The notes below the pieces were generated by a model. That model was given only the letters and a program-made list of their open reading frames with translations. It was not told the DNA's origin and did no database searches. The translations under genes were made by a program, and so were the position numbers. From Corynebacterium alimapuense (lineage in GTDB: Bacteria > Actinomycetota > Actinomycetes > Mycobacteriales > Mycobacteriaceae): 64,000 nt of DNA. The stretch is from assembly GCF_003716585.1 (NCBI RefSeq), contig NZ_PTJO01000004.1:248001-312000 (forward strand). The letters run 5' to 3'. Below, piece after piece: positions 19,129 through 27,092 of this stretch (the stretch's first letter is position 1; every line of letters starts with the position of its first letter).

Positions 19129-19206
19129 CTGTCAGTAACGATTACTCCATCGAAGCTGCGCATGTCAGTAACCGAACACCAGGCCAAGCAGAAAGGAGCC
19201 GGGATA

Positions 19207-20421
19207 ATGAACCACACCCCGACCAAACCCACGTTCACACTGGATCTGACTAAACCGGAACCTGTACCGCAGCAAGGTATTGACCGAGCTCTCGAACTCA
19301 TGAACAGCGGTCGACTATTTCGCTACGGAGAGACCGCACCGGGGCAACTCAGCGACGCGTCTTTGTTGGAACAACGCATGGCACAGCTGCTCAATCGCAA
19401 GTATGCGATTGGGGTCAACTCCTGTGGTGCTGCACTATTTCTCGCCTTAAAGTCCTCAGGCGTTCACCAAGGAGACAAAGTACTGGTCAACGGCTACACG
19501 CTAGCCCCAGTACCAGGCGCCATCGATCATGCCGGCGCTGAACCCGTAGTGGTCGAAGTCAATGAACAACTCACCATCGACTTTGACGATCTAAGGCGCA
19601 AGGCGCATCAATCTGGAGCACGAACCCTACTGCTCTCGCATATGCGCGGCCATATATCTGACATGGATCAGATCGTAGAACAGTGTGAAGAACTTGACCT
19701 GACACTGATTGAAGACTGTGCCCACACCCTGGGAGCGTCCTGGAACGGGAAGCCTACCGGCGCCTTCGGAACAGCTGCGTGTATCAGCCTCCAAACCTTC
19801 AAGCACATCAACTCCGGCGAAGGCGGGATCATCGTTACCGATGATGAGGACTTAGCCGCCCGAGCCATCTTGTACTCGGGCAGCTACATGCTCTACGAAC
19901 AACACACAGCACGCCCAGATGCCACAGTGTTCGAAAAGCATAGGGGAAATACCCCTAATTACAGTCTGCGTATGACTGCCCTGGCTGCGGCGCTGGCGTT
20001 GCCACAGTTGGAGCTGCTCAGTGAGCGAGCCGAGCGCATGAATGCTTCCTACCGGTGTCTGGAACAACTGCTAGCTGAGATCAACGGTGTGCAACTCATT
20101 CAGAGAGACACGAAGGAAGAATTCATCGGAAGCTCCCTGCAGTTTCGACTGCCAGGACTCAACGCCCAGCACATTGAGCACTTTATCGCCACCTGCCAGT
20201 CGCAAGGACTGGGATTGAAATGGTTCGGAAAACCCAGGATGGAAGGCTTCACCAGCAGACCCTCGCACTGGGAATACGTCACGGATTCCACCGGGACTCC
20301 TAGAACAGAGGAATTGCTTTCCACCCTGTGCGATATCCGAATACCACCTGCGATGAACCAACAGCACTGCCGCCAAGCGGCAGAAGTCATCGCAGAGGCA
20401 TTGGAGGAGATAACGACATAG
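19207..20421 (+). CDS. DegT/DnrJ/EryC1/StrS-family PLP aminotransferase
   Basis: I start at MNHTPTKP because AAAGGAG lies 9 nt upstream; the frame opens 15 codons earlier. In the 404-residue protein the pyridine-binding Asp is in LIEDCAHTLGA (near residue 170) and the Schiff-base Lys is in LQTFKHINSGEGG (near 199), both diagnostic for the family. DegT enzymes usually aminate keto-sugars or cyclitols; here neighbours are a HisD-type dehydrogenase and a cysteate lyase, not sugar genes. It may transaminate a C3 sulfonate such as sulfopyruvate or an amino-alcohol sulfonate. Substrate unknown. Confidence 0.85.
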   Translation: MNHTPTKPTFTLDLTKPEPVPQQGIDRALELMNSGRLFRYGETAPGQLSDASLLEQRMAQLLNRKYAIGVNSCGAALFLALKSSGVHQGDKVLVNGYTLAPVPGAIDHAGAEPVVVEVNEQLTIDFDDLRRKAHQSGARTLLLSHMRGHISDMDQIVEQCEELDLTLIEDCAHTLGASWNGKPTGAFGTAACISLQTFKHINSGEGGIIVTDDEDLAARAILYSGSYMLYEQHTARPDATVFEKHRGNTPNYSLRMTALAAALALPQLELLSERAERMNASYRCLEQLLAEINGVQLIQRDTKEEFIGSSLQFRLPGLNAQHIEHFIATCQSQGLGLKWFGKPRMEGFTSRPSHWEYVTDSTGTPRTEELLSTLCDIRIPPAMNQQHCRQAAEVIAEALEEITT

Positions 20422-20500
20422 GACACAACCAGCTCTCCCCCATGCACAACAGCACTCTGAGGACTACGACAACCAATATTCCTAAGAACAAGGAGCCATC

Positions 20501-21808
20501 ATGACCATCGAATATCTCAAGCAAGGGCAACCGGCTCTGATGCCAGATCTGGCTCAGACCACCCACACCGTCCAAGAAATGCTGCGCACAATGGAAGAAG
20601 AAGGTGAGTCTGCCACCCGGGTATACTCGCAAAAGCTTGATTCCTGGACCCCTGAGAGCTTTATCGTTAGCGCTGAACAGATCGCGGCAGCGGAAAAGGC
20701 ACTTCCTGAAACAGTCAAGGCCGATATTCGGTTCGCTCACAAGCAGGTTCGGGAGTTCGCTAATCGCCAGCGAGAGAGCCTGCACGAGTTCGAGTGTGAA
20801 TCATACCCAGGCCTTATCACCGGGCAACGGAACATCCCCGTAGATGCTGCCGGTTGCTACGTCCCCGGTGGCCGATTCGCTCATCTAGCATCCGCTGCAA
20901 TGAGCGTGGCCACTGCCAAAGCGGCCGGAGTCAAACATGTCACCGCATGCTCGCCACCGCGCGATGAAAATGGAATCCATCCAGCCACCTTGTTCGGAAT
21001 GTCGACGGCAGGGGCTGACACCATCTTGAGCCTGGGCGGGGTGCAAGCAGTCGGGGCTATGGCTTTTGGCCACTTCACTAATACCCCGGTGAATATTCTG
21101 GCTGGTCCCGGTAACCGCTTCGTAGCCGAAGCCAAACGCCTGCTCTACGGGCGTGTCGGCATCGATGTGGTTGCCGGTCCCACCGAATCTCTCATTCTTG
21201 CCGACGACTCCGCGGATCCTTGGCTGGTCGCTGTTGACTTGATCAGCCAGGCAGAGCACGGAGCCGAGTCCGCGGCCATCCTTATCACCACGTCCCGTCG
21301 AATCGGCGAAGCCGTACTGAAGCTGATTCCCCAAGCACTAGCGCAACTTCCGGCCGAATCGATCGCCGGCCAGGCCTGGGAGAACTTCGGCGAAGTGGTT
21401 CTCACGGACAACCGTGAACAGGCCGCACAACTTGCTGATGACTACGCCAATGAGCACGTTCAGGTTCAGGCAGAAGACCTGGATTGGTGGCTAGCCACGC
21501 TGCGCAATTACGGTTCACTGTTTCTCGGCGAAGAAACCACCGTGACCTACGGCGATAAAACCTCCGGCCCCAACCACATCCTTCCTACTCGTGGCGCCGC
21601 TAGTTACACCGGTGGGCTATGGGTTGGAAAGTTCATCAAAACTGTCACCTACCAGCGCATGTCTCGCGACGCCAATGCACAGATCGGTCGGGTCGCGGCA
21701 CGTATCTCACGGGTCGAGGGGATGGAAGGACACGCTCTCTCAGGAGATGTGCGGTTGGAAAAGTACTTCCCCGGAGAACCCCTGAGCACCAGCGTGCAGG
21801 AACTCTAA
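20501..21808 (+). CDS. HisD-family NAD-dependent dehydrogenase, HpsN-like (probable sulfonate alcohol dehydrogenase)
   Basis: Start chosen with AAGGAG 7 nt upstream. The 435-residue protein keeps every histidinol dehydrogenase catalytic feature: Q250 and H253 in SQAEHG, E318-H319 in YANEHV, D352 in YGDKTSG and H411 in EGMEGHA (zinc ligands and base). The segments LGEETTVTYGDKTSGPNHILPT and CYVPGGR resemble HpsN, the DHPS dehydrogenase of sulfonate degraders, more than biosynthetic HisD as I remember them. No other his gene is near. HisD-type enzymes oxidise a primary alcohol to an acid with two NAD+. Immediate neighbours argue for a sulfonate substrate. Confidence 0.8.
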   Translation: MTIEYLKQGQPALMPDLAQTTHTVQEMLRTMEEEGESATRVYSQKLDSWTPESFIVSAEQIAAAEKALPETVKADIRFAHKQVREFANRQRESLHEFECESYPGLITGQRNIPVDAAGCYVPGGRFAHLASAAMSVATAKAAGVKHVTACSPPRDENGIHPATLFGMSTAGADTILSLGGVQAVGAMAFGHFTNTPVNILAGPGNRFVAEAKRLLYGRVGIDVVAGPTESLILADDSADPWLVAVDLISQAEHGAESAAILITTSRRIGEAVLKLIPQALAQLPAESIAGQAWENFGEVVLTDNREQAAQLADDYANEHVQVQAEDLDWWLATLRNYGSLFLGEETTVTYGDKTSGPNHILPTRGAASYTGGLWVGKFIKTVTYQRMSRDANAQIGRVAARISRVEGMEGHALSGDVRLEKYFPGEPLSTSVQEL

Positions 21809-21884
21809 ACCCACTCACGTTCCATTCAACCTGCGGCTTGTCATCAGACGAGACCGTCACATCCACAAAGAAAGTTGATACACC

Positions 21885-22883
21885 ATGCATTTGTCTAAGA
21901 TTGCCCGCCGTCGCTACACCAAGGGTGCTACCCCGATTGAGTTCCTTCCCAACCTCACCGAAGAATTGGGCGGGCCACGAATCCACATCAAGCGCGATGA
22001 CCTTCTCGGCCTGACCTCGGGCGGCAACAAAACGCGCAAGCTCGAGTTCCTGATGGCAGATGCGCTGGCTCAAGGCGCCGATACCATCATCACCACCGGT
22101 GCTGTGCAGTCCAACCACTGCCGGCTGACTCTCTCAGCAGCAGTCAAAGAAGGCTTGAAATGCCACCTGCTGATCGAAGAGCGAGTCAAGGACTCCTACA
22201 GCGAAGGTGCCAGCGGCAATAACTTCCTTTTCCACCTTTTGGGTGCCGCATCCATCACGCCGGTGCCCGGTGGGACAGACCTGATGGCTGGAATGCAGGA
22301 GATCGCAGAAAAGATCACTGCCAATGGTGGAACCCCCTACATCATTCCCGGAGGAGGCTCCAACGCACTCGGAGCCTTGGGATATCTTTCCTGTGCCGAA
22401 GAAATTCTTTCCCAAAGCTTCGACTCCGGGCTCGATATCGACCATGTGGTCTGCTCCAGTGGATCCGGTGGCACACACGCTGGTTTGGTCGCCGGACTCC
22501 ACGGCAACCAGAGCGGAATTCCTATCACCGGAATCAGTGTTCGCGCAGAAAAGGTACCCCAGGAAGCCAAGATTCTTGATCTCGCTCAGCAAGCCGCGCA
22601 TCTGGCAGGCGGGCATCTAGAGATCCCGGCCGACTACGTAGTGGTGCGCGATGAATTCGTCGGCCCGGGCTATTCATTGCCCACTAAGGAGATGACCGAA
22701 GCAATCCAGATCTTCGCCCGCACTGAAGGCATTCTCCTCGATCCGGTGTACACAGGAAAGACTGCCGCAGGTCTGATCGGGCTGATCAAGGAAGGTGCCT
22801 TCGATAAGGACAGCGATGTCTTGTTCATCCATACCGGAGGATCCCCAGCTTTGTACGCCTACCAAGCTGAAGCCCTAGGATAA
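21885..22883 (+). CDS. cuyA: CuyA-like L-cysteate sulfo-lyase / D-cysteine desulfhydrase family
   Basis: The 332-residue fold-type II PLP enzyme begins MHLSKIARRR and carries the PLP lysine in GLTSGGNKTRKLEFLMADA (K49), QSNHCR as substrate loop, and the glycine-rich phosphate cup SSGSGGTHAG. The family includes ACC deaminase, DcyD and CuyA. The GLTSGGNKTRKLEF segment matches CuyA better than DcyD by memory. CuyA converts L-cysteate to pyruvate, ammonium and sulfite. A following racemase and a sulfur-oxyanion exporter support CuyA over D-cysteine desulfhydrase. Residual doubt remains about substrate. Confidence 0.75.
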   Translation: MHLSKIARRRYTKGATPIEFLPNLTEELGGPRIHIKRDDLLGLTSGGNKTRKLEFLMADALAQGADTIITTGAVQSNHCRLTLSAAVKEGLKCHLLIEERVKDSYSEGASGNNFLFHLLGAASITPVPGGTDLMAGMQEIAEKITANGGTPYIIPGGGSNALGALGYLSCAEEILSQSFDSGLDIDHVVCSSGSGGTHAGLVAGLHGNQSGIPITGISVRAEKVPQEAKILDLAQQAAHLAGGHLEIPADYVVVRDEFVGPGYSLPTKEMTEAIQIFARTEGILLDPVYTGKTAAGLIGLIKEGAFDKDSDVLFIHTGGSPALYAYQAEALG

Positions 22884-22888
22884 TCCTC

Positions 22889-23608
22889 TTGTACACCGAC
22901 CTATCACCATCACGGGTAGTGGGCATTCTGGGAGGCATGGGTCCCTCGGCCACGGCCGATTTTTACACCAAACTCATTGCTCACACCCCAGCGTCAGTGG
23001 ATCAGGAACACCTGCGGGTGGTGATCTGGGCAGATCCCACGGTTCCCAGCCGTCAAGATGCACTTCTGTCCAACGGCCAAGATCCCTCACCATGGCTAGC
23101 AGCAGGACTGCAGCGGCTTCAAGACTCTGGGGCGGAGATCATTGTGGTTCCGTGCAATACCGTGCACGGTTACCTCCCTCCGATTATGGATGGGCAGCCT
23201 ACTGAATTCATCAGCATCATCGATACCACGATTCAGGCTGTCAACTGGACCGCAAACAACCATGCGATCGGGTTGCTGGCCACTGATGGAGCCCTGCTAT
23301 CAGGGATTTACCAAGAGGCGCTCAGCGATGCAGGGTATGGCGTCATCCAGCCTTCTGCCCAGGATCAGGCGCAGTTAATGAACATCGTTCACAGTGTCAA
23401 AGCCGGCAACATCACGCCAGAACTGCACCAGGACATGCGCAGGATCCTGGCCACATTGGAAAACCAAGGGGCCGACACGGCCATTGTGGGATGCACCGAG
23501 CTCTCGACCTTGCTGCAGCATGCCACTCTCGAGGGGTCAATGACCCTGGTTGATCCAGCAGTCGAGCTGGCATTAGCCACCATCAACAGGGCACGACAAC
23601 ACCCCTGA
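22889..23608 (+). CDS. Aspartate/glutamate racemase family protein (candidate cysteate racemase)
   Basis: The start is a TTG at 22889, 5 bp after the lyase stop with AGGA upstream; a GTG 30 nt later is an alternative. The 239-residue protein has GILGGMGPSATADFY near the N-terminus and both catalytic cysteines of cofactor-independent racemases, C89 in VVPCNTVH and C202 in IVGCTELS. Tight spacing makes translational coupling to the lyase likely. An acidic amino acid such as cysteate is isosteric with aspartate, so interconversion of D- and L-cysteate is a reasonable role. Confidence 0.8.
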   Translation: MYTDLSPSRVVGILGGMGPSATADFYTKLIAHTPASVDQEHLRVVIWADPTVPSRQDALLSNGQDPSPWLAAGLQRLQDSGAEIIVVPCNTVHGYLPPIMDGQPTEFISIIDTTIQAVNWTANNHAIGLLATDGALLSGIYQEALSDAGYGVIQPSAQDQAQLMNIVHSVKAGNITPELHQDMRRILATLENQGADTAIVGCTELSTLLQHATLEGSMTLVDPAVELALATINRARQHP

Positions 23609-23654
23609 TCTGCCCTTTATGAGGCTCAGCACTCAGGCTAACAACGCCCTACTT

Positions 23655-23703
23655 GTTATAGGGGGATGGAACATATGCGCATAGCAACCCATCCCTCTAT
23701 AAC
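23655..23703. promoter_or_regulatory. Long hairpin upstream of the exporter gene
   Basis: A 15-bp stem with a single G-U pair (23655-23669 with 23689-23703) encloses a 19-nt loop. There is no T-run after it on the plus strand, so it is not a standard terminator. It sits between the racemase stop and the exporter start (68 bp away) and may be an RNA processing or stability element or a protein-binding site. Confidence 0.45.
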
Positions 23704-23770
23704 GCCTCGACCAACATCTACTCGCCCGACATAGTTTGTCGGTCACCACAGGGAAAACGGAGAGTAAGCC

Positions 23771-24841
23771 ATGCCTACCGATGACACAGTAACGGAGACA
23801 TCGGCATTCCACCGTGCACGCCAACGCAGCATCCCACTACTTCCGGGACTGGGAGCATGTGCCATAGCAGTGCTGATCTCCTTAGGCGTTCACAGCCTGG
23901 TTCCTTCGCTTCCGGCAATGACCATTGCCGTAGTCCTGGGTATTCTCGTTGCGAACCTGCCTGGAATTAGCCTACTAACCAGAGGAGTACTTAGTCCCGG
24001 ACTAGGCTTTGCCGGTAAAAAGCTCATGCGGGCAGGCATTGTCATGCTCGGCCTAAAACTCAGCATTGTCGATATCCTAGGCTTGGGCTGGGCTGCCTTT
24101 GGCATCGTTGTTGCGATTGTTTTGTTAGCTTTCGCCGGAACGTACCTAGTGGGAAAGCTCTTTAAATTACCCGGAGATGCTCCATTACTCATCGCTGCTG
24201 GATTCTCCATCTGCGGCGCATCTGCGATCGGCGCAATGGCTGGGGCTCGTCGCGTCAGACCCACCGATACGGTAATGCCAGTAGCTCTAGTCACACTGTG
24301 CGGAACCCTTGCCATTGCGGTGTTGCCGCTCCTGATGGAACCGCTATCACTGAACAATATTCAGTTTGGGCAATGGGTTGGTGCTTCGGTACACGATGTT
24401 GGCCAAGTTGTTGCCACTGCCCAAGTAGCAGGACCAGCAGCATTGGCAGCAGCATTGGTGATCAAATTGACTCGTGTCATGTTGCTGGCACCGATCGTAT
24501 TTTTCGCCGCGATGGGAACCCGACGTAGTGCAAAAAATAGCCAGCATGACAACGGCGAAGCAGAAAAACCGGCACCACTTCCTCCCCTAATTCCGCTGTT
24601 TATCATTGGTTTCGCACTCATGATTGGCATCAGATCCTTAGGGATACTGTCTCCAGAGATGTTGGAGGCCGGAGCGATTCTCCAGGATGTTTTCCTCGGT
24701 GCCGCGCTCTTTGGACTGGGCGCAGCCGTCAGTATCCGCGAACTGTTATCTAGCGGAATGAGGGGAATCATGGTGGCGCTGCTGTCGTGGATCCTCATTG
24801 GAACTTTGGGCTACGCCGGCGTGCAGTTGATGTCGATATAA
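23771..24841 (+). CDS. YeiH/UPF0324-family membrane protein, SuyZ/TauZ-like sulfur-oxyanion exporter
   Basis: The 356-residue protein has about 10 transmembrane helices. Family landmarks visible are [35 protein letters not shown] and [14 protein letters not shown]. This family (formerly a conserved hypothetical, COG2855) includes proteins proposed as sulfate or sulfite exporters in cysteate and sulfolactate degradation clusters. Here it follows the CuyA-like lyase and racemase, where sulfite would be produced. Start has GGAGAG upstream. Transport direction and ion are inferred from context. Confidence 0.8.
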   Translation: MPTDDTVTETSAFHRARQRSIPLLPGLGACAIAVLISLGVHSLVPSLPAMTIAVVLGILVANLPGISLLTRGVLSPGLGFAGKKLMRAGIVMLGLKLSIVDILGLGWAAFGIVVAIVLLAFAGTYLVGKLFKLPGDAPLLIAAGFSICGASAIGAMAGARRVRPTDTVMPVALVTLCGTLAIAVLPLLMEPLSLNNIQFGQWVGASVHDVGQVVATAQVAGPAALAAALVIKLTRVMLLAPIVFFAAMGTRRSAKNSQHDNGEAEKPAPLPPLIPLFIIGFALMIGIRSLGILSPEMLEAGAILQDVFLGAALFGLGAAVSIRELLSSGMRGIMVALLSWILIGTLGYAGVQLMSI

Positions 24842-24986
24842 CACCACCAGTCGATGGTCAGATCAGTGCGATGTATCCGCGATCGCCCATCCAGCAGCCG
24901 CTCTCAGTCAGCAAGGACGTACCAACTGGGAACCGCATACGTGGCCCCTTCTAGCATCTCAGCACTCAACCTCAAAGGACACAGAT

Positions 24987-25913
24987 ATGTCTACGCATAA
25001 AACAACCAGCAATGCCACGATGCCAGAGCAAACGGTCAAAGGTAATAACCGGGTTAAACGTGGGATGGCCGAAATGCTCAAGGGCGGAGTCATCATGGAC
25101 GTCGTCACCCCAGAGCAAGCACGCATCGCCGAAGACGCCGGCGCAGTAGCCGTGATGGCGTTAGAGCGCGTTCCTGCTGATATTCGCGCCCAAGGCGGTG
25201 TCTCGCGGATGAGCGACCCAGATATGATCGATAGCATTATCGCCGAGGTATCCATCCCGGTGATGGCTAAGGCCCGCATCGGCCACTTCGTTGAGGCACA
25301 GATCCTCGAGTCGCTCGGAGTGGACTACATCGATGAGTCCGAGGTTCTTTCCCCGGCAGACTATGCCCATCACATCGACAAGCGGGACTTTAACGTTCCT
25401 TTCGTCTGCGGTGCCACCAACCTCGGTGAAGCACTGCGCCGCATCAACGAAGGTGCAGCCATGATCCGCTCCAAGGGTGAAGCAGGCACCGGTGATGTCT
25501 CCAATGCCACCGGGCACATGCGCAAGATTCGCAGTGAAATCGCCAAACTATCGGCGTTGTCGAAAGATGAGCTCTACGTTGCAGCCAAGGAGCTACAAGC
25601 CCCCTACGAGCTGGTTAAAGACATCGCGGAGACTGGAAAACTCCCGGTAGTTCTGTTCACTGCCGGCGGTATCGCCACCCCGGCCGATGCAGCGATGATG
25701 ATGCAGCTAGGTGCGGACGGCGTGTTCGTCGGTTCAGGCATCTTTAAATCTGGAGATCCGGCCACCCGTGCATTGGCCATCGTCCAAGCCACCCAGAACT
25801 TTGATGATCCTGACACGTTGGCAAAGGTCTCGCGCGGGGTGGGGGAAGCAATGGTCGGGATCAACGTGACCGATCTGCCTCAATCTCATCGTCTCTCTGA
25901 GCGTGGTTGGTAA
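24987..25913 (+). CDS. pdxS: Pyridoxal 5'-phosphate synthase subunit PdxS
   Basis: A full-length 308-residue PdxS barrel: [18 protein letters not shown] at the start, the ribose-phosphate lysine in [15 protein letters not shown] region, the second lysine in [20 protein letters not shown], and [15 protein letters not shown] for phosphate binding. PdxS makes PLP from ribose 5-phosphate, glyceraldehyde 3-phosphate and ammonia. The usual glutaminase partner PdxT is not adjacent, and no MocR-type PdxR is nearby. AAAGGA precedes the start. Two PLP enzymes upstream would benefit from it. Unlinked pdxT may exist outside the window. Confidence 0.95.
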   Translation: MSTHKTTSNATMPEQTVKGNNRVKRGMAEMLKGGVIMDVVTPEQARIAEDAGAVAVMALERVPADIRAQGGVSRMSDPDMIDSIIAEVSIPVMAKARIGHFVEAQILESLGVDYIDESEVLSPADYAHHIDKRDFNVPFVCGATNLGEALRRINEGAAMIRSKGEAGTGDVSNATGHMRKIRSEIAKLSALSKDELYVAAKELQAPYELVKDIAETGKLPVVLFTAGGIATPADAAMMMQLGADGVFVGSGIFKSGDPATRALAIVQATQNFDDPDTLAKVSRGVGEAMVGINVTDLPQSHRLSERGW

Positions 25914-26144
25914 CTGCTTACTCGCACTATATGAGATATATAGCGTAGAGAATGAAGCATGGTCCGTTGACCGTCAGTTATCGTAACGGCCCATGTTTCA
26001 TGAAGACTTTCCTGCTGCCTGTCACTGCATAGAAGACACTCTGCTGAGGCTGATTTTGATCCGGGCAGAACAGACAGTCAGCGGAAGTGACGGTTAAAGC
26101 CACAGGTCACTGAACTGGCGTAGCCCAACTCAATTGGTGAAGAT
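25914..26144. other. Spacer right of the island
   Basis: No gene is visible. It contains the interrupted palindrome CTATAT-GAGAT-ATATAG (25927-25943), a terminator-like hairpin after pdxS (25958-25998) and, at its end, the promoter of the riboswitch transcript. Confidence 0.5.
25958..25998 (+). terminator. Candidate terminator of pdxS
   Basis: Arms 25958-25968 and 25985-25995 are complementary over 11 bp with one mismatch and a 16-nt loop, followed by only TTT. It is a weak intrinsic terminator candidate for the island transcript. Confidence 0.4.
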
Positions 26145-26153
26145 TGCTATAGT
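26145..26153 (+). promoter_or_regulatory. Extended -10 promoter for the riboswitch transcript
   Basis: TGC followed by TATAGT at 26148-26153 forms an extended -10 element. Transcription would begin near 26160, directly at the aptamer 5' end. No good -35 is present, consistent with an extended -10 promoter. Confidence 0.6.
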
Positions 26154-26160
26154 CGCGGCT

Positions 26161-26247
26161 GTGACACGGGGTGCCTTCTTTTTCCCAAGATGGCTGAGAA
26201 CACACCCGTCGAACCTGCTCCAGTTAGCACTGGCGAAGGGACTGTCC
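26161..26247 (+). ncRNA. TPP riboswitch (THI element)
   Basis: All conserved THI-box segments are present in order: GGGGTGCC, GGCTGAGAACACACCCG, GAACCTGCTCCAGTTAGCACTGGCG and AAGGGA. Outer bases GACA (26163-26166) and TGTC (26243-26246) close P1. Canonical TPP riboswitches repress thiamin synthesis or uptake genes when TPP is high. It is in the leader of the SDR gene 63 bp downstream. Confidence 0.93.
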
Positions 26248-26277
26248 ATACTCAACCGTGTCTGACACGGAAAGGGT

Positions 26278-26302
26278 GTCCTTCGTCTCAACCCCGAAGG
26301 AC
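26278..26302 (+). promoter_or_regulatory. Hairpin sequestering the ribosome binding site of the SDR gene
   Basis: GTCCTTCG (26278-26285) is complementary to CGAAGGAC (26295-26302), and the latter contains the GAAGGA ribosome binding site of the ATG at 26310. Upstream, CCGTGTC (26256-26262) can pair either with the aptamer's GACACGG (26163-26169) or with GACACGG (26264-26270). This gives alternative folds suited to translational control by TPP. Confidence 0.6.
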
Positions 26303-26309
26303 CTCTTTG

Positions 26310-27092
26310 ATGAATGAAGTTTCTCCCGCAACCCAGATCTCCGAACAGGTTGTACTAGTCACCGGTGCTGCCCGCGGACTTGGCCGTCATATCGCCGAGG
26401 CATTTCTCCGTGAAGGAGCCAGCGTAGTAATCAATTATCATGCCAGTGCGGCAGCAGCTAAAGAGCTAGCCGCCGCTCACCCCGGGCGTGCGGTTGCGCT
26501 GCAAGCCGACGTCCGTGACCGAGCTCAGGTTGATGAACTCTTTGCCAAGGCTTCGAGTGCGTTCGGTGCACCGGTATCTACCGTGGTCAACAGCGCACTG
26601 GTGGACTTCTCCTTCGACGGAAACGCCCGACCGAAAGCCGAGGATATCTCTTTTCAACGCTTTAATAGGCAATTTGAGGGAGCAGTCGGTGGCGCATTGA
26701 ACGTGGTGCAGGCTGCGTTGGCAGATTTCGAGCGTGCTGGACATGGCCGAGTCATCAACATCGGCACCAACCTTTTCCAGAACCCGGTGGTCCCCTACCA
26801 CGACTACACCGCTGCCAAAGCCGCGCTACTGTCCCTGACTCGCACTCTTGCGATGGATTTGGGCGGGCGTGGCATCACCGTCAACATGGTCAGCGGAGGG
26901 TTACTGCGCACCACTGATGCCAGCGCGGCGACCCCGCAAGAAGTCTTCGATGCTATTGCCTCGGGTACCCCGTTGGGTTCGGTGACCACTCCGGAAGAGC
27001 TGGCCGATGCAGTCCTGTTTTTTGCTTCTCCCTGGTCACGCGCCATCACCGGGCAGAATCTAGTCGTCGACGGCGGACTGGTATTGAACTAA
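26310..27092 (+). CDS. SDR-family oxidoreductase under TPP-riboswitch control
   Basis: Start is the ATG of MNEVSPATQ; the frame opens further upstream but that part is the riboswitch. The 260-residue short-chain dehydrogenase has the NAD(P) motif TGAARGLGRHIAEAF, the YTAAK catalytic pair, and Thr at the position usually held by Ser (13 residues before the Tyr). It resembles 3-oxoacyl-ACP reductases. Its stop overlaps the ATG of the monooxygenase by one base, so the two are co-translated. Thiamin-responsive expression implies a role in making, salvaging or repairing thiamin or its precursors; substrate unknown. Confidence 0.85.
   Translation: MNEVSPATQISEQVVLVTGAARGLGRHIAEAFLREGASVVINYHASAAAAKELAAAHPGRAVALQADVRDRAQVDELFAKASSAFGAPVSTVVNSALVDFSFDGNARPKAEDISFQRFNRQFEGAVGGALNVVQAALADFERAGHGRVINIGTNLFQNPVVPYHDYTAAKAALLSLTRTLAMDLGGRGITVNMVSGGLLRTTDASAATPQEVFDAIASGTPLGSVTTPEELADAVLFFASPWSRAITGQNLVVDGGLVLN

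Noticed and set aside
20501..21808. Annotation as biosynthetic histidinol dehydrogenase (hisD)
   Set aside because: Catalytic residues fit, but there is no other his gene nearby and the neighbours are a cysteate-lyase-like enzyme, a racemase and a sulfur exporter; the sequence recalls HpsN more than biosynthetic HisD.
21885..22883. ACC deaminase
   Set aside because: Same fold family, but the GGNKTRKLEFL region and context with exporter and racemase fit CuyA/DcyD better.
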